Positions 39,820-50,982 of a stretch of DNA of 64,000 nt are shown one piece after another. The stretch lies in the NCBI RefSeq assembly GCF_020520425.1, contig NC_079491.1:26527449-26591448 (forward strand), given 5' to 3'. The notes under the pieces are model-generated. The model worked only from the letters and a program-made list of their open reading frames with translations. It ran no database searches and had not been told where the DNA came from. The position numbers and the translations under genes are program-made. How positions within the stretch are numbered: the first letter of the stretch is position 1; every line of letters begins with the position of its first letter. The DNA is from Spinacia oleracea (taxonomy: Eukaryota; Streptophyta; Magnoliopsida; Caryophyllales; Amaranthaceae).

Positions 39820-40000
39820 GACATTTGTCTACCCAGTTTACACTATGCATCCGCCCCTGGGTATGGAGACAAAAAAAATAGTGGAAGAGAGAGAGACAAT
39901 ATAATAATTGTGGGGTCATTCCTAATTTAGAAGTGCAACAACTAATCTGGGACAGACAAAAAAGAAAAGTGCAACAACTAATCTGGTATGGATGGAGTAA

Positions 40001-40468
40001 CGTTTTTCGAAGTTCATATTAAACATCTAATGTTCATATATTTCGTGATGTTCTAATGTTCATATCTGTTTATTATAAAGGTTTAACATATGTTTGTTGA
40101 TTAAATGCTGGAATATAATAATGTTCATTTTCTGAAAACAAAATATTCATTTGGGAAAAAAAATCATTTTTATTGTGCATAATATTGTCATTGGACTTAA
40201 AATTCATTTGGTTGTTATGTAAGATATTTTAAAAAAAGTTATTGTTGAGATCTCCAATTTCTTTGGCCATTTTCTTATCAAATTTCTTCAAAAGTTTCAG
40301 ATCTAGATTTTTTTTAAAGGTTCATATTAATATATCATTATGGTAATTTTGAAAAGTTATGAAGATTATTTTGAGATTATGATGTTCATGTATCTATTTA
40401 TAATAAATATTAAATATATACTCGTTGATTAAGTTTTGTAACTTAAAAAATATTTAATTACAAATAAT
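40001..40468. other. AT-rich sequence with scattered 'atgttcat' motifs
   Basis: No gene. The motif 'aatgttcat' and variants ('atgttcatatatttcgtg', 'aatgttcattttctgaa') recur here and again at 41050-41120 and 42280-42500. A large degenerate repeat territory therefore surrounds the two LINE insertions. Confidence 0.5.
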
Positions 40469-41062
40469 AAAATGTTCACTTTCGATAGGATGGCTTGCTA
40501 CTTGCGAAGATTGGTGAAGATTGGTATTCAATGTGATACTTTGTGTTGTTTATGTAGCAGGGAACAAGAAGACATTGAACATTTGTTTTTTTCGTGTTCT
40601 TGGTGTTCTGAGCTTTGGGCTAAGGTTTTGAGTTGGATTGGGTGCATTAAGCAGGCAGAGTCATGGTCTTTAGAGATTGATTTTGTGACTGCTCATGCTG
40701 CTGGAAATCTTGCCAAACACCAGATTTATAGGATGGCGCGCTTTGCTCACTTCTGTCTACTTTGTGTGGAGGGAGAGGAACCAACGACGATTTCAAGGTG
40801 TTACGGGAGATTGAATCAGGTGTTTAGAGAGATTCAATGGGTTGTTTATAGTAGATGCTTCTTGTATAAAAAGCTCAGGAATGTTGGGCAGGAGTTATAG
40901 TTGGTTTTGGGTCTTAGCAAAGAGGGGCAATCCTAGATTGGCTGTCTTTCCTAAGTTTTTCGTCCCCCATTGTGTTTGTTTGTGTCTTTTGCTGTTTAGC
41001 TTGTATTTTGTTTATTGAGCAATATAAGTAAATAGAGTTCTAAAAAAAATGTTCACTTTCGA
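40469..41062 (+). mobile_element. 5'-truncated LINE (RVT zinc-binding region) with 17-bp TSD
   Basis: The target duplication aaaatgttcactttcga is at 40469-40485 and 41046-41062. Between them lies only the 3' end of a plant L1-type LINE. Its frame reads CLCSREQEDIEHLFFSCSWCSELW, the reverse-transcriptase zinc-binding domain (C-x2-C ... H-x4-C). It ends ..SRCFLYKKLRNVGQEL, then a 3' UTR and an A-rich tail (41042-41049). A frameshift near 40770-40800 shifts the expected 'WRERNQRRFQG' stretch out of frame, so it is dead. Severe 5' truncation is usual for LINE copies. Confidence 0.85.
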
Positions 41063-41969
41063 GCAGTAAAATGTTCATTTTGCTGTGTAGTACGCATGAT
41101 ATTGTCATTTATCCTAAAACTAATTTTATGTACATAATATTCATAGCTATAACCTTATTAAATTTTGAGAGTCGACAATATGTTATAAATCAAAATTAAA
41201 TATTATGTCAAATCTGGGATGTTATGATGTTCTTCATTTATGTTAGTTGTTGAATTGTCACATTCATTTTGAAAGAATACGATATTCATTTGTGTAAAGT
41301 TTTATGTACATATTAATGAAAAGGTAAAAATAGTGCTCATTAAATTATGAAAAAAATTATGCTCATAATAAGAAGATGTTAAGTTCATAAACAAAATATC
41401 TTCGATTGTGACTACCGATCCCTAATTAGTATACGGAATATATGTTCAAAAACGTGTTTTTTTCTCTCTTCTTTGATCATTGACTTACTTAAACATGTAT
41501 TGGTATGTATTTTATTAGATACATGTGGTTGTATGGGTAGTTTTTCAATGACAAAGTTGCAATTGTTGTACAATTACTACATGTAATTACTCCGTATATG
41601 TTTTAACTCAATATTCTTTAATGTAAATACATGTTCTTTTTCAAACAATTATATTTTCATAATAAAAAAAAACATGTTATTAACTACTTGAACTAAAGAT
41701 CTTGTCATTTTAACTATTGTATCTAGATCGTACTTCTCTTAAATAATCAAAAATTTGAGAATACATCAAAAGCAAGACTCAAGATTGAACATGTGGAGCA
41801 ATAAGATCGATTGTGATTTCTATCAATATTTTGTAATTCAAGTACATAATATAATTTTGCAAAGGCAATGACTAACATGTTCAAATTGTTAGTACCAATA
41901 TACTTGTCATTTTTAATTGCACAATATGTACATACATATATGTTTTAAAGTAATACATATTCATACAAT
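41063..41969. other. AT-rich spacer, no gene
   Basis: Continues the 'atgttcat' territory. No coding frame or element ends were seen. Confidence 0.45.
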
Positions 41970-42288
41970 AACTATGTTCATTTCCTTTTTTTTTTTTTGG
42001 TAAATTTAAACTTTCATTAACCAAATTGAGAACAAGCTAAAACAACAACAACCTAAACACTCCAGGGATTTAACATCTTAAGCCTAACATCCCCTCTAGG
42101 AGGGCATTCTAGGACAACAACCCAATCAAGGCAAGCTATACTCCACATTTTGGAGTTTCTTAAACAAATAGCATCTCATATAAACAATCACAATATTCCT
42201 ATAAATACTATTGCTGTCTTGAACATAATTTTGAAACTCCATGTTGTTCCTTTCCATCTAGAGGATATAAACAGAACTATGTTCATTT
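41970..42288 (-). mobile_element. 5'-truncated LINE, minus orientation
   Basis: The target duplication aactatgttcattt is at 41970-41983 and 42275-42288. A poly-T run (41986-41998) marks the 3' tail of a minus-strand insertion. Translated on the - strand it reads SVYIL*MERNNMEFQN...MRCYLFKKLQNVEYSLP*. This matches the C-terminal WRERN..F motif of LINE proteins, with the Trp codon changed to TAG. It is related to but distinct from the copy at 40486. Confidence 0.8.
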
Positions 42289-42500
42289 TCAAAATAGTAA
42301 ATTTTTATTTTTTAAATTAGAAGATAAATGTTAGTTTCCAAATCAGTAGATAAATGTTAATTTCTGAATTATTAGATAAATGTATATTTTCGAATCAGTG
42401 GACAAATGTTCATTTCCAAATCAGTAGATATATGTTCATTTTCAAAGCAGTAAATAAATGTTCATTTCTAAGTTAATAAGTGAATGTTCATTTTTTGATT
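42289..42500. repeat. Degenerate tandem repeat, about 32 bp
   Basis: Six to seven diverged copies of a unit like 'aatcagtagataaatgttca'+'tttccaa' follow one another. The spacing varies by a few bases and the copies differ at several positions, so the array is old. Confidence 0.7.
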
Positions 42501-42747
42501 TTTTATTTATATAAATGGTCATATTGAACAACACAAAATGACGTCATTTTGAAAGGGGTATAGTCAGCAATGGTTGTAGCAAAAAAAAAAAAATCACCAG
42601 GATTTCACTTATTTATATATTGGTTCTACTACGAGGAGTTCCCACCACTTATATTATTGTATCTTATTTTTATTGGCCCTGAATTTATCGTAATTTTTTC
42701 TTCTTATTACGCCTTATCTTATCTTATTTTTATTAGCTAATTATCTT

Positions 42748-42999
42748 ATACTTCCTCCTTTCTTATTTACATGACACAATTTACTTTTAGGGAAATTCCT
42801 TTTTAGTTGACGCAGTTCTATTATGGGAAAGTTTTGTATGGTGTTGTGATACTTACCCTCAATTTTCTGGTGATTTGGTGAAAATGATTGTTGGTTGTTG
42901 TTAAGGGGAACTTTTGTCCTATAACTTTCTCTTTTACCCCTCCTTAATATGTGTGCCAAAATTAATTGTGTCATGTAAATAAGAACGGAGAAAGTATTA
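42748..42999. mobile_element. Stowaway-like MITE
   Basis: The left end 'acttcctcctttcttattta'+'catgacacaattta' is matched by the right end 'taattgtgtcatgtaaataa'+'gaacggagaaagta'. TIRs are about 35 bp. Non-coding. A Tourist-like fragment ('aataaggtgaatagaacaga'+'gcc') follows to about 43155. Confidence 0.75.
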
Positions 43000-43176
43000 C
43001 CTTATCTTATCTTATTACCCCTTATAAAAAGATGTTATTTAAACTTATTGAACCTTATCTTAATTTATATATCATATCCTATATTATCTTATTAGATCTG
43101 AAATATGCAAGACATGAAATAAGTGAAAATAAGGTGAATAGAACAGAGCCTATAGAGTTTAAGTGCATATTTGGTC

Positions 43177-43462
43177 CTCCCTCTGTATTTATTTAAGGGA
43201 TACACTTGTTTTTTTCGGCCGTATTTATTTAAGAATACACTTACTATTTTTAGTTAACTTATCAACCCCACCATCTAAATAAATAATCTATCTACACCCC
43301 ACTCCCACCCCCCACCCCTAAAATGACATGGTCCCCACTTGTTTTACTTATTAAAATATCTAACAAACCCCACTTGTTTTATTACTTTATTTCATTCAAT
43401 TTTTATTCTTAATACCCGTACCCGATCAATTGTATCTCTTAAATAAATACAGAGAGAGTATG
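43177..43462. mobile_element. Stowaway-like MITE
   Basis: The left end 'cctccctctgtatttattta'+'agggatacactt' pairs with the right end 'tgtatctcttaaataaatac'+'agagagagta'. TIRs are about 28 bp. Confidence 0.75.
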
Positions 43463-44774
43463 AATGGAAAAAATGAAATAGAATGGAAACATTTAACTAA
43501 TAGTAAGAGAAATGGTACGTCAATTGTTACTATTTGTTGTTTCGTACAGAGTAGACCTGATCAAACGGCTGGCCGGGCCTGGGCATAAAAATCAGCCCGG
43601 TATGTCGGGCCGGGCCAAGTATCGGGCCAAAAATTTGTTCCAAAACCCGCTATTTTCGGACCTAAAATACCGGGCTTTCGGGCCATTTTCGGGCCGGGTC
43701 AAATTTATAACTAAAAAGTGTATTTTCGTGTTTCCCAAATCCGCCCAAATAAATTAAAATTTCGGGCCGGGCCCGAAAACCGGGCCGGGATATTCTGCCC
43801 AAACCCGCAAAGTAATACCTAAGTAAAACAATCCCTTGTATCAAATTGGGGATTGAGCAGGATTTTTTTTTAATGAACGGTAATGGTTAACTTTGAAAAA
43901 TGTAGGTAATTACTTTTATTACCAACACTTAAAAAATACTAAATTATATAAACTTTAAATTGTCTATTGTTCCCTGAAAAAAAAAAAAAAAAAAAATTGT
44001 CTATTGTTACCCACATTGAAATACATCAGTAGTTATACAAGTATGTGCACCTTTTAAATTTGATCAGGTAGAATAGTCTTTTCGACATATATGATACGAA
44101 GTACAATATACACAAGTAACACAGGCGTAATCAACTTAAACCAGACAGGAATTTGAATAACTCAAATCCCACTTCTTACTTAATTCAATCCATTTATTTT
44201 AGGAGAAGATTGTCCTAACTTTTCAGGAAAACACAACCAAAGAAGATAAGAGGGGAAGAAGGTTAAAATTTGCAATATATTTTTGACAGCATCAAGGCCA
44301 ATTTACTTTAGTGGTGACTAAAAAGAATAGTGAAGCCCTTAATAAATTGGGCCAAACTGGTAACAATAAAAGTCCTAAAATGTGAACTACTTTGGGACTA
44401 AGCAGTAAGCACCCAAAAGTGAAAAGGGTTTAAGTTTGATTAAGACTTTAGAGAGATGAAGGATTGAAGGCTTATCTAATGATAAAGTTTGTGTGATCCA
44501 ACTTAAGAATGGAGAAAGAATCTCGGATTCCCAAATAAAATCCAAAATCAAAATTGGAGCATTAGGATATTAACTTTTTGCAACTTGGAATATCTAATCT
44601 TCTATTTTACTCTTCTATTTCCCCTTTCCACACCTTTATTACAATGTACATTAAATTTATGCCAAAATGGTATTTAATTTTCTTATATTTTCTAGTAAAC
44701 TTTCCATATATTCTTGAGATCGTCCATTATATTTTTGTTCCCAATACAAGATTAATATTCCCCAAATTCTTATA
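43463..44774. other. Intergenic; GC-rich 'cgggcc' patch
   Basis: 43548-43805 is GC-rich with repeated 'gggccgggcc' motifs and starts 'tagacctgatcaaacgg', resembling the end of the hAT MITE at 58504. It may be a fragment of a related element. 43806-44774 is featureless AT-rich DNA with a poly-A run at 43977-43997. Confidence 0.45.
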
Positions 44775-45411
44775 TGAGACTGTCCTCACCATCAACTGAT
44801 GGTGAGACCAGTTCACACTTACGAATTTAGGTATGTTACTTCTATAGTTTAGACATGTTACTTTTTTTTATAATTTTAGAGGAACTACTTCTTTTTAAAA
44901 TTTAGGTATGTTACTTCTATAGTTTATACATGTTACTTTTTTTTATACGGAGTAGTTTTAGGGAAGATACCTTCTTAGTTTAGGTATGTTACTTCTATAG
45001 TTTAGACATGTTACTTTTTTTTATATATAATTTTAGAGGAAGTACTTTTTGTAGTTTAGGTATGTTACTTCTATAGTTTATACATGTTACTTTTTTTTTT
45101 ATACGGAGTAGTTTTAGGGGAGATACCTTCTTAGTTTAGGTATGTTACTTCTATAGTTTAATTATGTTACCTTTTTTTTAATAATTTTAGAAGAGGTATT
45201 TTTTTTAGTTTAGGTATGTTACTTCTATAGTTTAGACATGTTACTTTTTTTATATATATATAATTTTAGAGGAGATACTTTTTTAGTTTACGTATGTTAC
45301 TTCTATAGTTTAGATCTGTTACTTTTTTTTTATATAGTTTTAGGGGAGGTACCTAATGGTTTCGCGCTTGTCACACCATCAAGTTGATGGTGTGACTGGT
45401 CTCACAGGAGA
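44775..45411. mobile_element. TIR element with palindromic ends and internal tandem array
   Basis: The left end tgagactgtcctcaccatca+actgatggtgagaccagt and the right end, reverse complemented (tgtgagaccagtcacaccat+caacttgatggtgtgaca), are inverted repeats of about 40 bp. Each end is itself a palindrome: stem ctcaccatca/tgatggtgag on the left, cacaccatcaa/ttgatggtgtg on the right. Between them lies an array of about seven 73-80 bp repeats. There is no coding capacity and no clear target duplication. The superfamily is unknown to me. Confidence 0.65.
44825..45352. repeat. Tandem array, about 75-bp unit, seven copies
   Basis: The unit core is 'ttaggtatgttacttctata'+'gtttagacatgttacttttt', then an A/T tract and 'ttttagaggaagtac'. 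Copies start near 44829, 44903, 44979, 45056, 45137, 45210 and 45287. The alternating variants ('tatacggagtagttttaggg' versus 'tataattttagaggaa') suggest a higher-order two-unit repeat. Confidence 0.85.
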
Positions 45412-46659
45412 CGCGCTGTTAATATTCTGTTTCAATGGGAAGACATATATTTCATATTCGAAGATTATTTGTCCTCGAAATATTTTCATATTTTTCACAT
45501 TTTTTCATTACATAAGTTTTCCAATTCTAGTGACTTAATTTAACATAGATTTCATTTTCTCTTAATTTATTTCTTCTTAGTTTTCCTTTAAAAGTGGAAT
45601 TGGCGAGAGTTGAGGGATGAGGGATGAGGGTATCATAAATTCTTATTCACACAACAGTTCAAATAATTATAATAATTGAAATACTTACTATAATCGGGTG
45701 AAGTGATTTAAAATAAAGTTTATTAGGTTCCATGTTGAGATGGTGTTGGATAAGCTTGCCAAGTTTATGTACTCGTGTTTTGACAAATCATAAATAAAAT
45801 AGACATGTTTAGGCCGTTTAGGGTTTAATTCACTTGATCATATTATTCATCAATACTTGAGCTGCATGTATTCAAATCCTGTGTGGTCATGATTTAAGGC
45901 CTTTGTAGCCGGGCCGCTCTTTTTCTTTCTCTTCTCTCTCATCTTCTAGGGTCATGATTTAAGGCTTTTGTTTTTTTTTGCATTGTTTGCTATTCAGGTT
46001 CTGTTTTTTTTCCCTTTTTGGTTGGTTTGTTCCCAATTCATTCTTGTGTTGTTCCCAATTTATTCTTGCGTTTTTCCTATACATTTCTAGGTTATTGATT
46101 CTCATTTGTGGTTGAGAATTTATTTTTAGGGTTTCAATAATTGAAAAGGTGGTTTGGATTCATACGGGTTTAGGTTTTATTATCAACTCATCGATCGGAA
46201 CTATTCGTGTACAAACTGCGAATGATTCTATTTGAAAAGATGCGAAAACGTCGAAAATCACTACTCGCATCAAGCTAGAAATGGTGGACTACGAGATGTG
46301 CTTTGGGATGCAGAACATACATAATTGTTGTGATTGTAAGAATTATGTATTTTCTTTAATTTTGTGGTATATAGATCTAATTGATCATTCTAAATGTCGT
46401 ATGGCTGATTATAAATGATTTATTCTTACTCGAAAAAGAAAAGAAAAAAACAGTGTATCGTCCAATTGTATTTCGTAGAATTTAGGAAACGTAAGATAAC
46501 TAAGAAACAAATTAAAATTCACAAAAGATGATACTACCAAATTATAATTAACAAAATCATCTCCTAACATAAATGACCTTAATGATATTATTATTGTCGA
46601 TATTAATTTTTACACATTCGCATAACATATATTCTTATATCACTAATAAAGCATCTATA
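45412..46659. other. Intergenic, no gene seen
   Basis: The 45890-46320 part is less AT-rich and holds a repeated 'gggtcatgatttaaggc' (about 45888 and 45949), but no coding frame or element ends were recognised. Confidence 0.4.
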
Positions 46660-48430
46660 TCTATATAATATACTAAAAGAGAGGAAATCAATGTGGCGAT
46701 GACATTTGTCACTCATTGATTGGTCTCTCTTTTAATACAAATAATTATGTTTAAAAAAATAATTAACCAACAAATAATACAAAGTCCACTAATATCATGT
46801 AAAATATGTTCCAATTTCCAAAAAAGGATCACCATGTATAACGCATAAACTGGATTCAGCCCATAAAATTGTTTGTCAATTTTTTTTTAGGACAACAAGT
46901 TTAGAATTCTCTCCTAATATCACATAATATCACGTAATTTATGTAAAACTTCCAAAATAAATACACTAAAAGATTCATATATTATGCTAAATATTCTCTT
47001 ATTGAGGAATAATTATACGCTAAAGATTCATATATTATGCTAAATTAGTCTAAATTTATTTTGTCTTATTGAGGAATAATCAGAGAAGATAATATTGATT
47101 ACCATTATAAAACTTAAAGATTATGTTAACAATAAACATCCTAAAAATATTGTGTTCGTAGTAAAATTGCAAACTACCAAGAATTCGATTCTTACATATC
47201 CATATATTATGCTAAAGTTCTCTCCTAAACCTAAAAAGCTGATTATATGTTATTTAATAAAAAATATCCATGTCATTATATTATTTTGACGTAGCTAACA
47301 ATATTATCCAAAATATATGGACATATATTTATGCATGTAATCAGAGGCTTAAGTAATTATTACACGAATGTTTCGATTATCTACGCTATTAACTAATAAA
47401 TTATGGCAAATTAACTTGCAAAGATGAAAATGCTAATATGTTACTCCCCCAGTCCCTTAATACTCGCTCTACTTTCCTTATATAGTCGTCCCTTAATACC
47501 CGCCCCGTTCTATAAATGACACACTTTTACTAAATATTATATCGTTTCTCTCATTTAACATGGACCCACATATATTCTTACTTCCTAACAAAAAAAAATT
47601 AAAAAATTAAACCCACCTCCACTCTACCCCTTTATTTGACACATTTTCCACTAACTATATTAAAAAAAAAACACCTCACTATCAACTACCACCTAATAAA
47701 TTAATAAGTCAATTTCGGTCAAACCGGACGAGTATTAAGGGATGGAGGTAGTACTTGATTACTTAAGCCATGAAATTGGAAATTATATAAATTTATATAT
47801 CATCATAAATGTCACAATCATTCATGATTTTTTATATTGGCGGGCAATTTTTTTTATTGATGTCGTTTATCATATATCTATCTATATACTCTAATAAAAC
47901 ACAAGGCGCTCGATGTTGTTTATCATATATCTATCTATTTACTTTTTTCAATTTACATATATACTCCGTATTGAATAATTATTTAAGGTAATCAATATCT
48001 TTTACAAATCCATTTTATCATATGCGGAATATTTGGAAGAATAAAATAATTCTAATACTTTGTCATATTTAACAAGAGTTTCCTAATATAATAATTCCTA
48101 CTTGAATAAAGTAGATGGTGTGAGTAGGTGTTAATTGATCGGGTAATTGGTAGATGGTATATCAAGTATATATTAGGTGGTGTGATTATCATAGTAAAGG
48201 TGGATGAAAATAACTTTATGTTTGCCAATGTGATGAACGGAGGTGAAAATAATCTTTGTTTGGAATAGGAGGGTCTCCCACAAATTTTCTTCAAATGTGG
48301 TTGATTTGGATTTTAATTAGAATAATATATCTAAGATCTATTTAGAAGACAATTGTATATAACTATATAAGATTTCATGCACAAGTAATGTTTAGATCAT
48401 AAATCGTGCATCGCACGGGTAATATGCTAA
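46660..48430 (+). mobile_element. Helitron, first of a head-to-tail pair
   Basis: It starts after an A with TCTATATAATATACTAAAAG then agaggaaatcaatgtgg. It ends with hairpin cgtgc-atc-gcacg, ggtaatatg and CTAA at 48427-48430. The following base is A rather than T, because the next Helitron begins there. It contains a Stowaway MITE (47443-47753), a duplicated 'agattcatatattatgctaa' segment (about 46970-47045) and a duplicated 'tttatcatatatctatctat' segment (47865-47940). No RepHel gene. Confidence 0.75.
47443..47753. mobile_element. Stowaway-like MITE inside the first Helitron
   Basis: The left end 'tactcccccagtcccttaat'+'actcg' matches the right end 'cgagtattaagggatggagg'+'tagta'. The same family is present at 60159-60617. 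Confidence 0.75.
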
Positions 48431-49708
48431 ATATTATACTAAAAGAGAGTAAATCAATGTAAAAAAATGTCACTCTCTAATTTGCCTCTCTTACAGATAT
48501 AAAAACTTATTAAAAAAATAGATTCTATAATTATTTAGTTAAATTTTACTTCATAAAAATATTTGACTTTATTTTACATATATCATTAAATTTTAGATAG
48601 CCTCTGATGCAAAATGCATAATTAGTTTTAATAGAAATCAGAGATTTATATATATCAATAACTCAAATTTCGTATTAGTAAGATATAATTATATTATATT
48701 CATTATACACAATTTTTCATTTTTGAGGGTAAACATTTTATGTCGAATACTAATTTATTTTCTAATAAATCAAAAGTGATCTTAATATATATCACCCGTG
48801 GCCGCCTGGCCCTATACTATTTTACCACGAGTTCTAGCCTATACTTTATTTTTAAATTCAAAAATAAATTTTTTCACGTTCTTATTGTCGTAATATTTTT
48901 ACATGAATCAGAAATAATCATATATTCCCTCACACAGAGTATTACTGAAGTCATTAGGGCATGTGGAATTAAACTTTTGACTCATATATCGTAATCAACT
49001 ATTTCTAAAATCATAAGATCTAGCAATATTTTTACTAACTTGGATAGAGCATTTCCTATGTATGTATATATAATCAAATTCTACGCAAATCTAATTCAAA
49101 TATACATCACATATGTTAATTCATAATAGCCAATATATACCATAAAAATTAGTCACTTATAACAATAACTATTGATAACCAATACTCTGTATAGAAAATC
49201 TTATAATAGTTAAACTTGTACTATCAATTCAATTATTAAATACTATCAACAGTTTAAAAATTTGTGTCGTATAATAAATGTGGATGTGTATAAAACGTTA
49301 ACTCTTGATTTGACATACTTAACAAGGTTGTCTCAAACGTATTATAGGCTCCATGCTAACTAACAAAATGAGGCCCTTGGCCCTATATTTTTTATGACAG
49401 GTTATAGCCTACACTTTATTTTTAAATTCAAAAATAATTTTTTTCACGATTTTATTGTCGTAATATTTTTACACGAATCATAAATAAACAATTATTCTTT
49501 CACACCGAGTATTATTGAAGTCTTAAGGGCAAGTTGAATAAATTTTGACTAATATATCCTAATCAACTATTTCTAAAATCATAAGATCCAGATGATTAAG
49601 TTTCCTTATTATGTTAGCAACAACAATTTATTTTTTTATATGCTAATGTAAAAGATCACAATATCATTAACTCTGTAATATATATATATATTATATATGT
49701 ATAAATAT

Positions 49709-49743
<35 letters not shown>

Positions 49744-50813
49744 TTCGTACAAAATTAACATTTTGATAAGTAGACCGTGCATCACACTTGATGATAGGGA
49801 GAGTTAGGATTTTAGATAAAGCAGACGACGAAGATAAACGTGGATGATTGACTAATATTGACTAATAAATATAGATACGGTGTTGGTGAGCCGGTATAAG
49901 GATAACATGTACCCACCTCAGTGATGGGGCGAGTTTACATTTCCTGGATTTAGAACACGCATCCAATCATAATTATGGATGTCACTTTTAAATATTTTAT
50001 CAATATTATAGTTAATACAATTAATATTAATAATAAAGTTATGTCAATATAGTCAAAAGTTAGGTTAATCAAAATGACTTATTTATCGAATATAGGGATG
50101 TCAGGCTGTCAGTGGAGCTGGTTTTTTGGGAGATCCTCTGTGCATCCACTCTACGTGGGCGGGAATGAAGGAAAGTTTGGTGGGTGATTGAGTTAAAAAT
50201 ATATCCGCCGCGGGTAATGAGGACGAGAACGGATTTTAAATTGGACCCGCCCGCCCGCATCCCTTTTCTTTCATTTAATTGATTATGAATATATCATTTT
50301 TTACTACTAACGTACATATTATAATGTTTATTTATTTACTCAATTTAATCTAATCAGACAATTGAATTATCGAAGAAGCCAAAACATTTTACCAAAAAAA
50401 AAGGTTGACTCTAGGGGTGGGCTTACACAGGTGGGTGATGGAGCTTGGATGAATTTTATTTTGTATCCGACCTCTCGAGATGGGGATTGGGAGGGGTGGG
50501 TAGGCATTAAGTGATCGAATAATGAGGTAAATGAGGCAAGTATTAAGTGGGTATGACTACCGAAAGGAAGAGTGGATGAGATAACTTAATGCTTGAGAGG
50601 GGGTGATGAATGGATTTTAAAATAATTTTGTCCATGTACCATTATTTTTTTTAAAATAAATAAAAAACCGAAAGGGGCAATAATAAATTTATCCGTCAGT
50701 GCTTTAATTAGGGGAATATCTATAAGCACTATTTTAATGATACTTGTCTACCAGATTTTCATATAAATTTATATTTAGATTATAAATCGTGCATCGCACG
50801 GGTACTATACTAG
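48426..50813 (+). mobile_element. Helitron, second of a head-to-tail pair
   Basis: Its 5' end, gctaaatattatactaaaag then agagtaaatcaatg, matches the start of the preceding Helitron at 17 of 20 positions and shares the CTAA that closes it. The 3' end is hairpin cgtgc-atc-gcacg, ggtactata and CTAG (50810-50813), then T. The last 40 bases of the two Helitrons are nearly identical, so they are one family. The interior has a 225-bp direct duplication and a (TA)n tract at about 49680-49745. No coding capacity. Confidence 0.75.
48795..49597. repeat. 225-bp direct duplication within the Helitron
   Basis: 48795-49022 and 49370-49597 are collinear. Both contain 'ggccctatact/atttttt', 'ctttatttttaaattcaaaa', 'attgtcgtaatatttttaca', 'gagtattactgaagtc' and 'tcaactatttctaaaatcat'. 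They differ by scattered substitutions, so the duplication predates recent activity. Confidence 0.8.
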
Positions 50814-50829
50814 TATAGTAATAAAAATC

Positions 50830-50960
50830 AACGGATGTCTTGACCTATTGGTTAAGACTTAAGATTGAAGGTTTGTGTACAATAGATTTCCAGGTTCGTA
50901 TTTTCTCGTCCCCATTTATCTTGCCCGGTGACTCTCATTCGCAACAAAAAGAAAAAAAAA
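50830..50960 (+). mobile_element. tRNA-related SINE
   Basis: A-box-like 'cctattggttaagactt' is followed by B-box-like 'ccaggttcgtattttc' and a tail 'gtgactctcattcgcaacaa'+'aaagaaaaaaaaa'. A related, shortened copy at 56259-56345 has the same 'ggttaagact' head and 'gtgactcattcgcg..aaaaa' tail, which supports a family. Confidence 0.55.
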
Positions 50961-50982
50961 CTAATATGACATATAATCATAT

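Larger units (their letters stand above)
29335..39824 (+). mobile_element. Ty1/copia LTR retrotransposon, 10.5 kb, very young
   Basis: The 5-bp target duplication GACAT is at 29335-29339 and 39820-39824. The element runs 29340-39819: 5' LTR (29340-30757), PBS (30759-30772), a 2.8-kb leader with a GC-rich core, a single gag-pol frame (33539-37498) in copia order (gag, protease, integrase, RT, RNase H), a 0.87-kb 3' region, a purine tract before 38369, and the 3' LTR (38369-39819). By eye the LTRs differ by about four substitutions and two small length changes, so insertion is recent. Pol is interrupted by two in-frame TAA codons. It inserted into a hAT-like element, which lies in a Stowaway MITE. 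Confidence 0.95.
28786..39859. mobile_element. hAT-like TIR element, middle layer of the nest
   Basis: The left end is cagtggcgtatccaggattt..cagggtagacac. The right end, as reverse complement, is caggggcggatgcatagtg..ctgggtagac, so the termini are inverted repeats of about 35 bp. The element proper is about 0.59 kb (28786-29339 plus 39825-39859). Its interior has a tRNA-like 'agagtggttagcaatg' ... 'atgggtttgactcct' (29190-29260), an A/B-box pair that could be SINE-derived. A clean 8-bp target duplication was not seen, so the hAT assignment is tentative. Confidence 0.55.
28619..40000. mobile_element. Stowaway-like MITE, outermost layer of a nested insertion
   Basis: The left part (28619-28785: 'actccttccgtcccaaaata', 'gttttaggtgataagtg', 'gttatcaattgttatttta') matches the intact copy at 524-818. 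The right part resumes at 39860 ('agagagagacaatataataa', 'cctaatttagaagtgcaaca', ending 'atggatggagta'). Between them lie the hAT-like and copia elements. The right end carries an extra tandem piece ('gtgcaacaactaatctgg' twice). The original MITE was roughly 300 bp. Confidence 0.75.
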
